A stretch of DNA of 47,064 bases from a virus. The position numbers were made by a program, and so were the translations under genes. Below are positions 24,401 to 34,200 of this stretch, piece by piece (position 1 is the stretch's first letter; every line of letters begins with the position of its first letter). The notes below the pieces were generated by a model. That model saw nothing but the letters and a program-made list of their open reading frames with translations, was not told the origin of the DNA and searched no databases. The DNA lies in the IMG/VR virus record IMGVR_UViG_3300025646_000076, positions 1 through 47,064 of that record, one strand, 5' to 3'.

Positions 24401-27101
24401 TTTGAATTGGGGTTGGTTTAGATCAGATACCTCCTCAGATACCTCCCCTGTTAAGAAAGCTTCTGGAGGTTCAGTCTGGGGCGCAGGCACAGGCACTTCG
24501 GATTCAATACCTGCAATGCTTTCTAATGGTGAATTTGTAGTTAAGGAATCTTCTGCTAAAAACAATAGAGGTTTATTAGAGCATTTAAATAACACAGGGC
24601 AATTACCCGGTTATGCTAATGGAGGCTTAGTCGGAGCATTAAAAGGGAAAGCTTCTGGTGCAAAAGAAGAAGCTATGATATTGGCTTCTTTACTCAAAGA
24701 AAATTTTGAAGCAACAGCCGCCTTGAGACCTTCTTCAGTTTTAGATAACTTTCTTTCTTTTGCAGGGCCTAGCTCTTTAAAGAGAGCAGGTGCTTTATTA
24801 GGTTTAACAGCTAGAACTGGTGGTGACAAAGAGGGTCTACTTAAAGCGCTCAATGTTAAATACGATGAAAATAAGGCATTAGCCGGTTTAGGTTTTGATA
24901 TAAGCCAACTAGCACTCATGGCTCAGTTTGGAAAATTTCCAAGAGATTATTATCACCCAATAATGTCAAACGCTATATCAAACTTAGCTGTTCAAGCGGG
25001 TTTATTTGGTGCTATAGGTACTTTACTTGCACCTTTTGGATTAGCGGTTGGCCCTGCTTTAGGAGCAATAGCTACGGTAGAAAGATTAACTCAGCTTTCT
25101 GCAGGAGATTCTAAAGTAAAGGCTAGATTAGAAGGAACGGGTAAAAATACTCTAAGTTCTGCATTTGCCAATGGAGACTATGAATACTTAACAAAAGCAA
25201 TTGGATTTTTAGGTGAACTATCTGCACCTTTAGTTGATGCCGTTATAACTAAACCTCTTGGTAATCTTTTCTTAGATGATATAATGGAAAAATTTGCTAA
25301 GTTTGTCGGATATACGGGTAAAGAGCAGTCATTAGCTTTACTAGGCTCTTTCTTAAATGCAGATTCTAGTATCGTAGGTAAAGGTTACCGGAAAATAAAC
25401 GATAACTCCGAAAGCTTTTTACTTAATAACCCAGAAATGAAATTTGTTTATGATTTTATATCTGGCTATGCTTCTGGTGGATCAGTATTTGGCCCTGGAA
25501 CTGCTACTTCTGATTCTATTCCTGCTATGTTGTCTAATGGTGAATTTGTAGTTAAAGCCTCTGTAGCTAATCAACATAGAAGCGCCTTAGAACAATTAAA
25601 TATGACTGGAAAATTGCCAAGGTTTAGTTCTGGAGGTAGTGTAGGTTCTTCAAGTAGTGTGGGCTCTAGCGTAGCTACCGGCTTAACTGCTATTTTTGAA
25701 ACTTTAAGTAAAACTTTAAAAGAGCTTTTAGGTGAAGAAAACTTTGAAAAGCTTACTGGAGTTTTAAATAGTTTTAAAGAGCTAATTTCAAAAGGACTTG
25801 CTGGCTTTGGAGGAAGTGCGGAGCCTAGCGCAAATGCAAATATAACTAATATTGAACAATTTGCTAGCGTTATAAAAGGGCTAGACCTAGGAGTAAATCT
25901 AGACGGTGAAAAATTACTTAGTACTTTAGAAAAAGATGCTAATTTAACTCAGAGACTGTTGAGATTAAACCAAAGTAGAGCTAAGGTTCAAAAAGAAATA
26001 TTAGCGGCGGGCGACAGCGCTAGTTTAGAACTGACTAATCAGCTTGCTGTATTAAATTCGGATATAGTAAGAGAATTAGGAGAAATCGTAATTCTTACCG
26101 AAGAGCTAATTGATAACGGAAAACAACAAATAGCGGCTATTGATGAACTTGCTAAAAATAGTTTACAAAGCTTTAAAGGAGATGTACAAGGTGGCCTTAC
26201 TGGCCTTCTAAAAGGTGATATCGGCTTAGAAGAGTTTGGTAAAGGTATTTTAGACTCATTTACGGATAATGTATTAGGAACAGTAGCCGGTGGAATCACT
26301 GAGGGAATATTTAATACTGAAGACGGAGAATTATCCGGTTTTGGTGCTACCCTTGAAAACCTGTTTACTGATCTAGGCTTAGGTGGTTTTGGAATTGGTG
26401 AAGTAGTAGGTGCCACACTTTCCGGAGGAATCGAATTAGGTGCTTCAGCGGCTAATCCTATGTTCGTCAAAATTGTAGAAGCTTTTGATAGCTTTAACCC
26501 CGGTGGCGATGTCAATGAATTTGGAATTGGACCCGGTGCAGATGTTGGCCTGTCAGACGAAGAACTGGATGACCTAGGTATAGGCAATGTCGGTGAAATG
26601 ATGGGCGGGACTCCTACTGAAGAAGCAGGAGAAAAGGCGGCAGGGCCCTTCGGAACAATTTTTGAAAAGTTTACTGGTAAAATTAGTGGAATCTTTGATG
26701 GTCTTACTGGAAACCTTGGTGGTATTTTTGATGGTTTACTTGGTGGCTTAAGCGGTGCATTTGATGGTCTGATGAGCCTGTTTAGTGGAGGCGGTGGAGG
26801 TGGCGGCCTTGGAGGCTTGCTTTCTAGCTTTGCTGGCTTCTTCAATGATGGCGGCTTAGTTCCTGGAGGAGGTCCTAAACCGGCTATAGTTCATGGCGGA
26901 GAAATGATTCTAAATTCACGACAACAAAGTAATTTGTTTGGTCAATTAGACAAAAATATGCAGTCAAACAGCCAACAACAAAGCATTAGCATCAATGTCA
27001 ACGGGGATATCTCCCGTCAAACTAAGAAAGAAATCTTTACTATGTTACCTCAAATTGCAAATGGTGTTAACCAATACAATGTTGAGAAAAATAATTTTTA
27101 G
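21432..27101 (+). CDS. Tape measure protein
   Basis: An 1889-residue tape measure, which sets tail length; at about 0.15 nm per residue it predicts a tail near 280 nm. The N-terminal tape-measure domain lies at about residues 90-260 (NRIALVTGRTSQLSAVQSKL, SSIIQLNQGLASGTLRGEEL, GRISTSVVQRAL). Hydrophobic blocks at about 478-535 and 750-925 are probable membrane-active segments used in DNA entry. GGSVxGxGTxTSDSIPAMLS followed by NGEFVVK occurs twice (from about 1013 and 1351), and a related GGLVPGGGPKPAIVHGGEMI occurs near 1807. The C-terminal quarter is Gly-rich. Ribosome site CAGGAG. No lysozyme or peptidase domain was recognised. Confidence 0.92.
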   Translation: MALEIEIRSNSKQAEANLKKILNAIDQLPESAKRADSQLKNAFSNSFSGLEKSVKEQNREISRFSTQIGRDLGTLNASVDKTTKSVDAATKGITNFIKVTSVAFTGLLAAGGITSISSQFTELGNRIALVTGRTSQLSAVQSKLFSVARRSNSTLDSTVNLFSNLALNTNLSNKEAVELTETLLKASKIGGGSVDTINSSIIQLNQGLASGTLRGEELNSVLEGLPRVAKAIADELGVGIGKLRELAAQGRISTSVVQRALVNTKDSIDNEFSLLVVSLKESISNAGREIGIGLNAIGDVLSTGGLSKFVDSFGKKFGDFLKGLAVQLRALQTEFLLFRLNFDNIFSDAGNKALDKFNKLVDGINNTTRKLINSTREVKNWATGFTKVFQDLYIEIVGNSIYPDMVDGVVDETKKLDSALLQVNKFVNSYKKEFKGLGEEVQKESAFSAIFGNLQKTIRTIKVKTKIVLNTISAQIIDNAAILLAGAFLTGFAALVAAGGLSAGLGAKIATGFIGAVGAFFAGFAANFDTDRASSFSGPVEEILRNQTNVLLTIADGISSVVSLVTKIIPSSFATPQIGNIPSISLEKALNFLADNIIALVVTLPILIKTLKTVFAGAGSGSLLNPLGGLTSSLGQLFADINTRRLAQGPILALQSQTQLLEAELGGLKEAIRGQRLRLQSELSSSSGNAVRQRQIQEELIRLDNLESSETKKLITQIRENQKKLAINSQLLEGPVSRLKDAVSRAVIGFGQLVGGIGATVGSFIGAGLGVEVGRELGLSSGETFLAVVLGGQIFSAAFGIAGQVLGQVAAASLQLFLIPALSNVFRIGLLVPLRLLFVAGANIFSTLLLGSISRLFLIIPRVTALASAAMRSAIIAAHAIGAVALRAAIIAGSIASSAIQAGAFFLLANAIPIAIGAAVTALLTYAFSDDSIFAKAGQALGSAIYDGVQWVKQLGTDIGSAIYDGFTWIADVGEQIGEAIGDTISKLNPLNWGWFRSDTSSDTSPVKKASGGSVWGAGTGTSDSIPAMLSNGEFVVKESSAKNNRGLLEHLNNTGQLPGYANGGLVGALKGKASGAKEEAMILASLLKENFEATAALRPSSVLDNFLSFAGPSSLKRAGALLGLTARTGGDKEGLLKALNVKYDENKALAGLGFDISQLALMAQFGKFPRDYYHPIMSNAISNLAVQAGLFGAIGTLLAPFGLAVGPALGAIATVERLTQLSAGDSKVKARLEGTGKNTLSSAFANGDYEYLTKAIGFLGELSAPLVDAVITKPLGNLFLDDIMEKFAKFVGYTGKEQSLALLGSFLNADSSIVGKGYRKINDNSESFLLNNPEMKFVYDFISGYASGGSVFGPGTATSDSIPAMLSNGEFVVKASVANQHRSALEQLNMTGKLPRFSSGGSVGSSSSVGSSVATGLTAIFETLSKTLKELLGEENFEKLTGVLNSFKELISKGLAGFGGSAEPSANANITNIEQFASVIKGLDLGVNLDGEKLLSTLEKDANLTQRLLRLNQSRAKVQKEILAAGDSASLELTNQLAVLNSDIVRELGEIVILTEELIDNGKQQIAAIDELAKNSLQSFKGDVQGGLTGLLKGDIGLEEFGKGILDSFTDNVLGTVAGGITEGIFNTEDGELSGFGATLENLFTDLGLGGFGIGEVVGATLSGGIELGASAANPMFVKIVEAFDSFNPGGDVNEFGIGPGADVGLSDEELDDLGIGNVGEMMGGTPTEEAGEKAAGPFGTIFEKFTGKISGIFDGLTGNLGGIFDGLLGGLSGAFDGLMSLFSGGGGGGGLGGLLSSFAGFFNDGGLVPGGGPKPAIVHGGEMILNSRQQSNLFGQLDKNMQSNSQQQSISINVNGDISRQTKKEIFTMLPQIANGVNQYNVEKNNF

Positions 27102-27110
27102 GAGAAATAA

Positions 27111-27704
27111 ATGGCGGCTTATCAATTTGAAGGTCAAGATATAGTCGCCCCTTTTCGAATTACCTCTAACGAACCTGTTTTCTCTTCGGATACTGTATCA
27201 CTCAAAATCCGAAGGGTTAAACAGGGGGCACAAAGATGGGAACTCGAATTTGGGGTTACAATGACTGATGCTTCCAGTTTTCTTGCAGACACAGTGAGTA
27301 CTTTTGATACTACGACTACAATGGAAATGCCACAACTTAATGTTCGTGGAGAAACTATTTCTTCTGGAACTTCAACAAGTACTGTTTCAACTAGTGGTGA
27401 TCATGGAACAAATGATTCTACAATTGCGCTTACTGGTTCAAATGGTACTATTAATAAAGGACGTTTTGTTAAGTTTGCAAATCATAACAAGGTATATCTT
27501 GTAACAGCAACTTATAATGGAACAGGTACCTTAAACATTTATCCCGGATTACGGCAAGTTGTCCCGGGAGGTACTCAGCTTCAATACTTAGATGGCACTG
27601 TAACCTTTACTGCTTATCGTGATATTACGAATATTAGCGGTATTATATTTACTGACGGAGTTTTATCCGAAGCTGGAACTATTAACTTAATCGAGGCTCT
27701 TTAA
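27111..27704 (+). CDS. Minor (distal) tail protein
   Basis: A 197-residue beta-rich protein directly after the tape measure (MAAYQFEGQDIVAPFRITSN at the start). The middle part is a Thr/Ser-rich insertion (residues about 85-110) followed by TVTFTAYRDITNISGIIFTD. Position between tape measure and hub-like protein suggests the distal tail ring that links tube and tip. I do not recognise a specific family signature, so the call rests on order and size. Confidence 0.6.
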   Translation: MAAYQFEGQDIVAPFRITSNEPVFSSDTVSLKIRRVKQGAQRWELEFGVTMTDASSFLADTVSTFDTTTTMEMPQLNVRGETISSGTSTSTVSTSGDHGTNDSTIALTGSNGTINKGRFVKFANHNKVYLVTATYNGTGTLNIYPGLRQVVPGGTQLQYLDGTVTFTAYRDITNISGIIFTDGVLSEAGTINLIEAL

Positions 27705-27705
27705 A

Positions 27706-28260
27706 ATGAAAAACACTCCTGCATCAATTGTATCAGGGTTAGTTAATGACTTAGCAGAACCCTATTTAATATTAGATCTGGAGTTTAGTTCAGGTACGGT
27801 TAGGCTGACAAATCTTCCTTATAACGTTAGTGTTGGTGGTAACACTTACGTATCAGACGGGGGGTTAACTCAGTTTTCACCCCCTCAACTTACTTCAAGT
27901 ATAGATCGAGAAACATACCGGATTAAACTTACAGATTACCAAAATTTTTATAAAGATGAATTTGAAACAAACGCAGTTGGCACTCCTGTTACTGTAAAAC
28001 TAGGTATTGTAGGAAATACAACAGATTTTGACATTCTTTATAAAGGTAGAATAGATGCTACTTTTATTGAAACAAATCCAGCAGAAGGCTCAAAAAATGC
28101 AATTCTAGAGTGTTCCTCTCCTTTTGGAGCACTAGATAGAACTGCAGACAGACGAACAGACAAAAACACTCAGCGTTTGATAGACAGTACTGATTCTTGT
28201 TTTGACAGAATTTACAATAATGAGAATACAATTCAATTAAGGTGGGGTAAAAAAGCATGA
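27706..28260 (+). CDS. Tail-tip hub-like protein (DUF2163/GTA gp13-like)
   Basis: A 184-residue protein with EPYLILDLEFSSGTVRLTNL, YRIKLTDYQNFYKDEF and AILECSSPFGALDRTADRRT. The LECSSPFGALDR stretch resembles the DUF2163-type tail proteins of phages and gene transfer agents, which form part of the hub below the tape measure. It is one base after the previous gene and overlaps the start of the giant tip gene by four bases. The NlpC/P60 peptidase gene often found next is missing. Confidence 0.65.
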   Translation: MKNTPASIVSGLVNDLAEPYLILDLEFSSGTVRLTNLPYNVSVGGNTYVSDGGLTQFSPPQLTSSIDRETYRIKLTDYQNFYKDEFETNAVGTPVTVKLGIVGNTTDFDILYKGRIDATFIETNPAEGSKNAILECSSPFGALDRTADRRTDKNTQRLIDSTDSCFDRIYNNENTIQLRWGKKA

Positions 28261-31200
28261 TTTTATCGATAATAATTGCAGTTGTCTCTACCATTTATTC
28301 TTATACACAATCAAGGAAAGCTAAAAAGAGAGCAGAACGAGAAGCTGAAAAAAGAAAAGGATTTGAATTAAATACAAAAGGAGAGGCGCGAGCACTTCCG
28401 ATTGTATATGGAAGATCTAAAGTAGGTGCTACGCTAGCAGATGTTACTGTTAGAGGTAGTTATACCCATACGAGTAGCACAGGGTCAGACGGTACAGCTT
28501 GGGTGTATGGCCTGTCTCAATCGAAAAGTCCTAAAAAGAATAAAAACGAATTTCTTGTAGCAAATTATGCTATATGTCAGGGTGGAATTAATTCAGTTAA
28601 CTTTTTAGAAGTAGATGATGTTGATTACAATAATTCAGAATTTCAAAAAGATGGAAAAGGCGGTCATAGAATTGTAACACACACAGAAGGTGGAGTTGCA
28701 GACCCTATGACCTCAACTAACGGTCTACGTTCTGACTCTAAATTTACAGATTGCGCTTTTGCGGGAGCTGTATTTTATTTAAACAGGGATGATCCCCAAT
28801 ATTATCAAATCCCTGATCTTACGTTTTATGTAGAAGGATTAAAAGTAGCTTCTGTTACAGAAAGCAATGGGGTTTACAGTTATAATCGAAGTGGAACAAG
28901 ACTATACTCTAACAACCCTGCATTAGTTCTTTTAGACTACCTAACTGCTCCCTATGGCGCAAACTTATCTATAAATGATGTAGACTTAGAATCTTTTTAT
29001 AATGCAGCATTAATTTGCGATACACCTGTAAATCCTGCATTAGGTCTAGGTCCTATTAAAAGACAAGGTAAAATTTGGGAAAATAGATTAGGTTACACCG
29101 CCTTTACTAACGATGGTGAAGATTATGTTGTTATCAGCGATGATATTGCAACAGCACACACTGGAGACAGTATTGGTTTTGCTACAAGTGAAACATACGG
29201 CTATTATACCTTCAATGCATCTGACGTTTATTACGATGTAAATAGTAATGAATATAGAATAGACACTGCTGATATTGTGCCTGTAGGAAGTTCTAGTATT
29301 ACCATTAATACACAGCTATTTTCTGGCCAAATTAGTTCTTTTTGGGTTAACGCAGAAACAGTTGCAGACTCTTTACCCTTGTATGAGTGTAACACTACGT
29401 TAGACCCTTCTGTTCCTATTAGAGATAATATAGATGACATTTTGTTCTCTATGGGAAATGCAGATTTAGTTTATTCAGAAGGTAAATACAAGCTTAACCT
29501 TTCTTATTTTGGTACTCAAACCGAATTAAGAAATGACGCAACTAATACTTTAATTATTACAGATGACATTCTTAAAGTCTCTGAAATAAAAATTACTTAT
29601 CCTAGTATTCAAACACGATTAAACCAGTGTATAGTTAGATACAGTAATGAGCAAGAAGACTTTAAAAGTGCTACAGCAACTTGGCCACCTACTGGTTCTG
29701 CAGTACATAATACATATTTAGCAGAAGATCAAGGAATTGTTTTAAATACTTCTCTTTCTGCAGAATCTATTACAGACCCCTATCATGCTACTGCAAGGGC
29801 TGAACAAACAGTAAGAGAATCTAGACGTGCAGTTATTTATGAATTCGAGATATTCGCAGAGGGCTATAAATTAGAACCCGGAGACCATATTCGCTTTAAT
29901 TCTGTACTTAATGATTTAACTTCTATAAATGATATTGCGCTTGTCAGATCTGTTTCATTAACAGAAAATATGACTGTAAAGGTTGAAGCCGTTAAAGTAA
30001 ATGCTACAGATTTAGCGTGGAATATTGCAGACGAAATACTAAGTGACTATCCCGGACATGAAGATTTTTCAGTAAGTCCGGTTACATTAACAAATAGTGC
30101 AATTGCAGAAGCGGACTTATCTGACGCTTCAGTTTATGGATATTATGTTAATCCTGAAGAGTACTCTATATTCTTAAGATGGCCAGAGGCAGATAACTCT
30201 TCCTTATTTGATCATTACGAAGTAGAAGCTCAAATTGGAAATACTTCCGATGATTTGTGGTTTGGAATCGGCACTACGCGGAATGAAAACTTTACCTATA
30301 TTCCGGGAAACCCTGCGGATTCTATATACTTTCGAGTTAGAGTAACAAACCAAAATGGAAGAAAATCGTCATGGTCTAATTTTGTAGGACCTGTTAGTAT
30401 TTTAATAGAAGCCGCCGCAGGCGTTACGGGTCAGTACGATACTTCTGCAATTATTTACCAACAACAGGCAAATGGCGCTTATACCGCTACAGATAGCAAC
30501 ACTGTTTTTGAAGTAAGAAAAAATTCTGTAGTACTCGAAAGACAAGATTACGATCCAGTAGGTACTCTAGCAGATAATAAATGGTGGGTTGTTTCTGTTA
30601 ATAATAGCGGTACTTTTAACATTACTGAAACAGCCTTTAATGCAGGAGATAATTTTCTTGCGTTAGATACTAATGCTTTTAGTGTAGACGGTCGTATTCA
30701 AACTACTGTAGAAGTCAAATTACCTAGACTAAATGCAACTTCTTATGACTTTTATCTTCCTGTTTCTGGTGCAAAATATGGAACTAAGGGGGATATAGGT
30801 GAAAAAGGGGACACTGGAGAAAAAGGCCTTAAAGGACAGGGCGGTGACAAAGGTGTCAAAGGTGTTCAAGGGCAACAAGGTCAAAAAGGCGAACTTGGAG
30901 AAAAAGGTACTAAAGGTACAACTGGCCAAAAAGGTACAACTGGTGACAAAGGTACCCAAGGCGATAAAGGTCTTAAAGGCAGCCTAGGCGAAAAAGGTGA
31001 CGCAGGCCAGAAAGGCGATACTGGTGACAAAGGTACTACCGGTGACAAAGGCGTTAAAGGCATCCAAGGTGTTAAAGGCGACGCAGGTCAAAAGGGAGCT
31101 ACTGGCGATAAAGGTGTAACCGGAGATAAAGGCGACGGCGGTGACAAGGGTATTAAAGGAGCCCAAGGTGTTAAAGGCACTACAGGCGACCAAGGTCAGA

Positions 31201-34200
31201 AGGGCAGTGCTGGTACTAAAGGTGCGCAGGGCGACAAAGGCTTAAAAGGACTTGCTGGTACCAAAGGCGACCAAGGTGATAAGGGTTCCACTGGCGATAA
31301 AGGATCTACTGGTGACAAGGGTGTTAAAGGCATCCAAGGTGTTAAAGGGGATCAAGGTCAAAAAGGATCCACTGGAGACAAAGGATCCACCGGTGACAAA
31401 GGTGTCCAAGGTGTCCAAGGCGTTAAAGGTACTACAGGTCAAAAAGGTGCTACAGGTGACAAGGGTGCTACCGGCGATAAGGGTACTAAAGGTATCCAAG
31501 GCGTTAAAGGAGCTCAAGGTCAAAAAGGCAGTACTGGCGATAAGGGCCAAACCGGCGATAAGGGTACTAAAGGTATTCAAGGCACTAAAGGCGATCAAGG
31601 CGAAAAAGGTACATTAGGCCAGAAGGGCCAAACAGGTGACAAAGGTGTCAAAGGTATTCAAGGCACTAAAGGCGACCAAGGCGAAAAAGGTACATTAGGC
31701 CAAAAAGGCCAAACCGGTGATAAAGGTGTCAAAGGTATTCAGGGTACCAAGGGTGACCAAGGTCAGAAAGGTACTACTGGACAAAAAGGCCAAACTGGTG
31801 ACAAAGGTGTCAAAGGTATTCAAGGCACTAAAGGCGACCAAGGCGAAAAAGGTACATTAGGCCAAAAAGGTCAAACCGGTGATAAGGGTATTAAGGGTAT
31901 TCAAGGCACTAAAGGCGATCAAGGCGAAAAAGGTACATTAGGTCAAAAAGGTGATCAAGGTCAAAAAGGTGTTACTGGTGATAAGGGCACTAAAGGTGCT
32001 TTAGGTCAGAAAGGTACTCAAGGCCAAAAAGGTCAAACTGGTGACAAAGGTACTAAAGGTATTCAAGGCACTAAAGGCGATCAAGGCGAAAAAGGTACAT
32101 TAGGTCAAAAAGGTGATCAAGGCCAGAAAGGTGTTACTGGTGATAAGGGCACTAAAGGTGCTTTAGGTCAAAAAGGTACTCAAGGTCAAAAAGGTCAAAC
32201 TGGTGACAAAGGTACTAAAGGTATTCAAGGCACTAAAGGTGACCAAGGCGAAAAAGGTACATTAGGCCAGAAAGGTGATCAAGGCCAAAAAGGTCAAACG
32301 GGTGACAAAGGTACTAAAGGTGCTTTAGGTCAAAAAGGTACTCAAGGTCAAAAAGGCCAAACGGGTGATAAGGGTACTAAAGGTATTCAGGGTACTAAAG
32401 GCGATCAAGGTCAAAAGGGTACTACAGGTCAAAAGGGTGACCAAGGCCAGAAAGGTGTTCAAGGTGATAAAGGTACTAAAGGTGCTTTAGGCCAGAAAGG
32501 TACTCAAGGTCAAAAGGGTCAAACCGGTGATAAGGGTACTAAGGGTATTCAAGGCATTAAGGGAGCTCAAGGTCAAAAGGGTACTACTGGACAAAAAGGC
32601 GATCAAGGTCAAAAAGGTGTCCAAGGTGATAAAGGTACTAAAGGTGCTTTAGGCCAGAAAGGTACTCAAGGTCAAAAGGGTCAAACCGGTGATAAGGGTA
32701 CTAAGGGTATTCAAGGCATTAAGGGAGCTCAAGGTCAAAAGGGTACTACTGGACAAAAAGGCGATCAAGGTCAAAAAGGTGTCCAAGGTGATAAAGGTAC
32801 TAAAGGTGCTTTAGGCCAGAAAGGTACTCAAGGTCAAAAGGGTCAAACCGGTGATAAGGGTACTAAGGGTATTCAAGGCATTAAGGGAGCTCAAGGTCAA
32901 AAGGGTACTACAGGTCAAAAAGGTCAAACTGGTGACAAAGGTATCAAAGGGGTACTTGGTCAAAAAGGCGACCAAGGGACTAAAGGTTCTCAGGGACAAA
33001 AAGGTACTACGGGTACTAAAGGTGACCAAGGCCAGAAAGGTACTCAAGGCTTAAAAGGTGTTCAAGGTGCTCAAGGTCAAAAGGGAATTATTGGCGATAA
33101 GGGAGATCCCGGATTAAAGGGCGGTCAAGGTATACAAGGCTCCCCCGGAAATGACGGACAAACAAACTTTCCTTATTATACAAACGCCCCTATTGACTAC
33201 AGTGCATCTAATCTTGTGCCACAAGGTAATCCCGGTACTACAAATGAGTTCGCTACAAATGGCGGTACTTATTTTTGGTGGCCGAATGCAACTAACGTTC
33301 CCGGCGGGGTAACTGCCATTAGATGGCAAATATATGCTATTGAGGCTAGTGCTTCTAATATTACGTCTTCCTCTTTTAGTAATCCATTTACTGTAGAAGG
33401 TGCTCAAGGCCCTACTGGTGAAAAAGGTACCAAGGGTGTTCAAGGCGTTAAAGGGGTTCAAGGCCAGCAAGGCAATCCGGGGCAAAAAGGCGATCAAGGT
33501 GACAAAGGCCAAACTGGTGCCAAAGGTACCAAGGGTGCCCAAGGCGATAAAGGTACTACTGGACAAAAAGGTGACCAAGGCCAGAAAGGTCAAACTGGAG
33601 ACAAAGGTACTAAAGGTGCTTTAGGTCAGAAAGGTGATCAAGGCCAGAAAGGTGACCAAGGTCAAAAAGGTGTTACTGGAGCTAAGGGTACTAAAGGCGC
33701 TCAGGGCAATAAAGGTGACACTGGACAGAAAGGTGATCAAGGTCAAAAGGGCGTTACTGGCGATAAGGGTACTAAAGGTGCTTTAGGTCAGAAAGGTGAC
33801 CAAGGCCAGAAAGGTGACCAAGGTCAAAAAGGTGTAACCGGGGCTAAAGGTACTAAAGGTGCCCAAGGCGATAAGGGTGACACTGGACAGAAAGGTGATC
33901 AAGGTCAAAAAGGCGTTACTGGCGATAAGGGTACTAAAGGTACTTTAGGTCAGAAAGGTGACCAAGGCCAAAAGGGTGACCAAGGTCAAAAAGGTGTAAC
34001 CGGGGCTAAAGGTACTAAAGGTGCCCAAGGCGATAAGGGTAACACTGGACAAAAAGGTGATCAAGGCCAGAAAGGTGTCCAAGGTGATAAAGGTACCAAG
34101 GGAACTTTAGGCCAAAAGGGTGACCAAGGCCAGAAAGGCGACCAAGGCCAAAAAGGCGTTACTGGAGCCAAAGGCACTAAAGGTGCCCAAGGTGATAAAG

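Noticed and set aside
31242-31598. Long open frames on the minus strand and in other frames across the collagen region
   Set aside because: They are by-products of the regular GGN-NNN-AAR codon pattern of Gly-X-Lys triplets, giving low-complexity products without ribosome sites.
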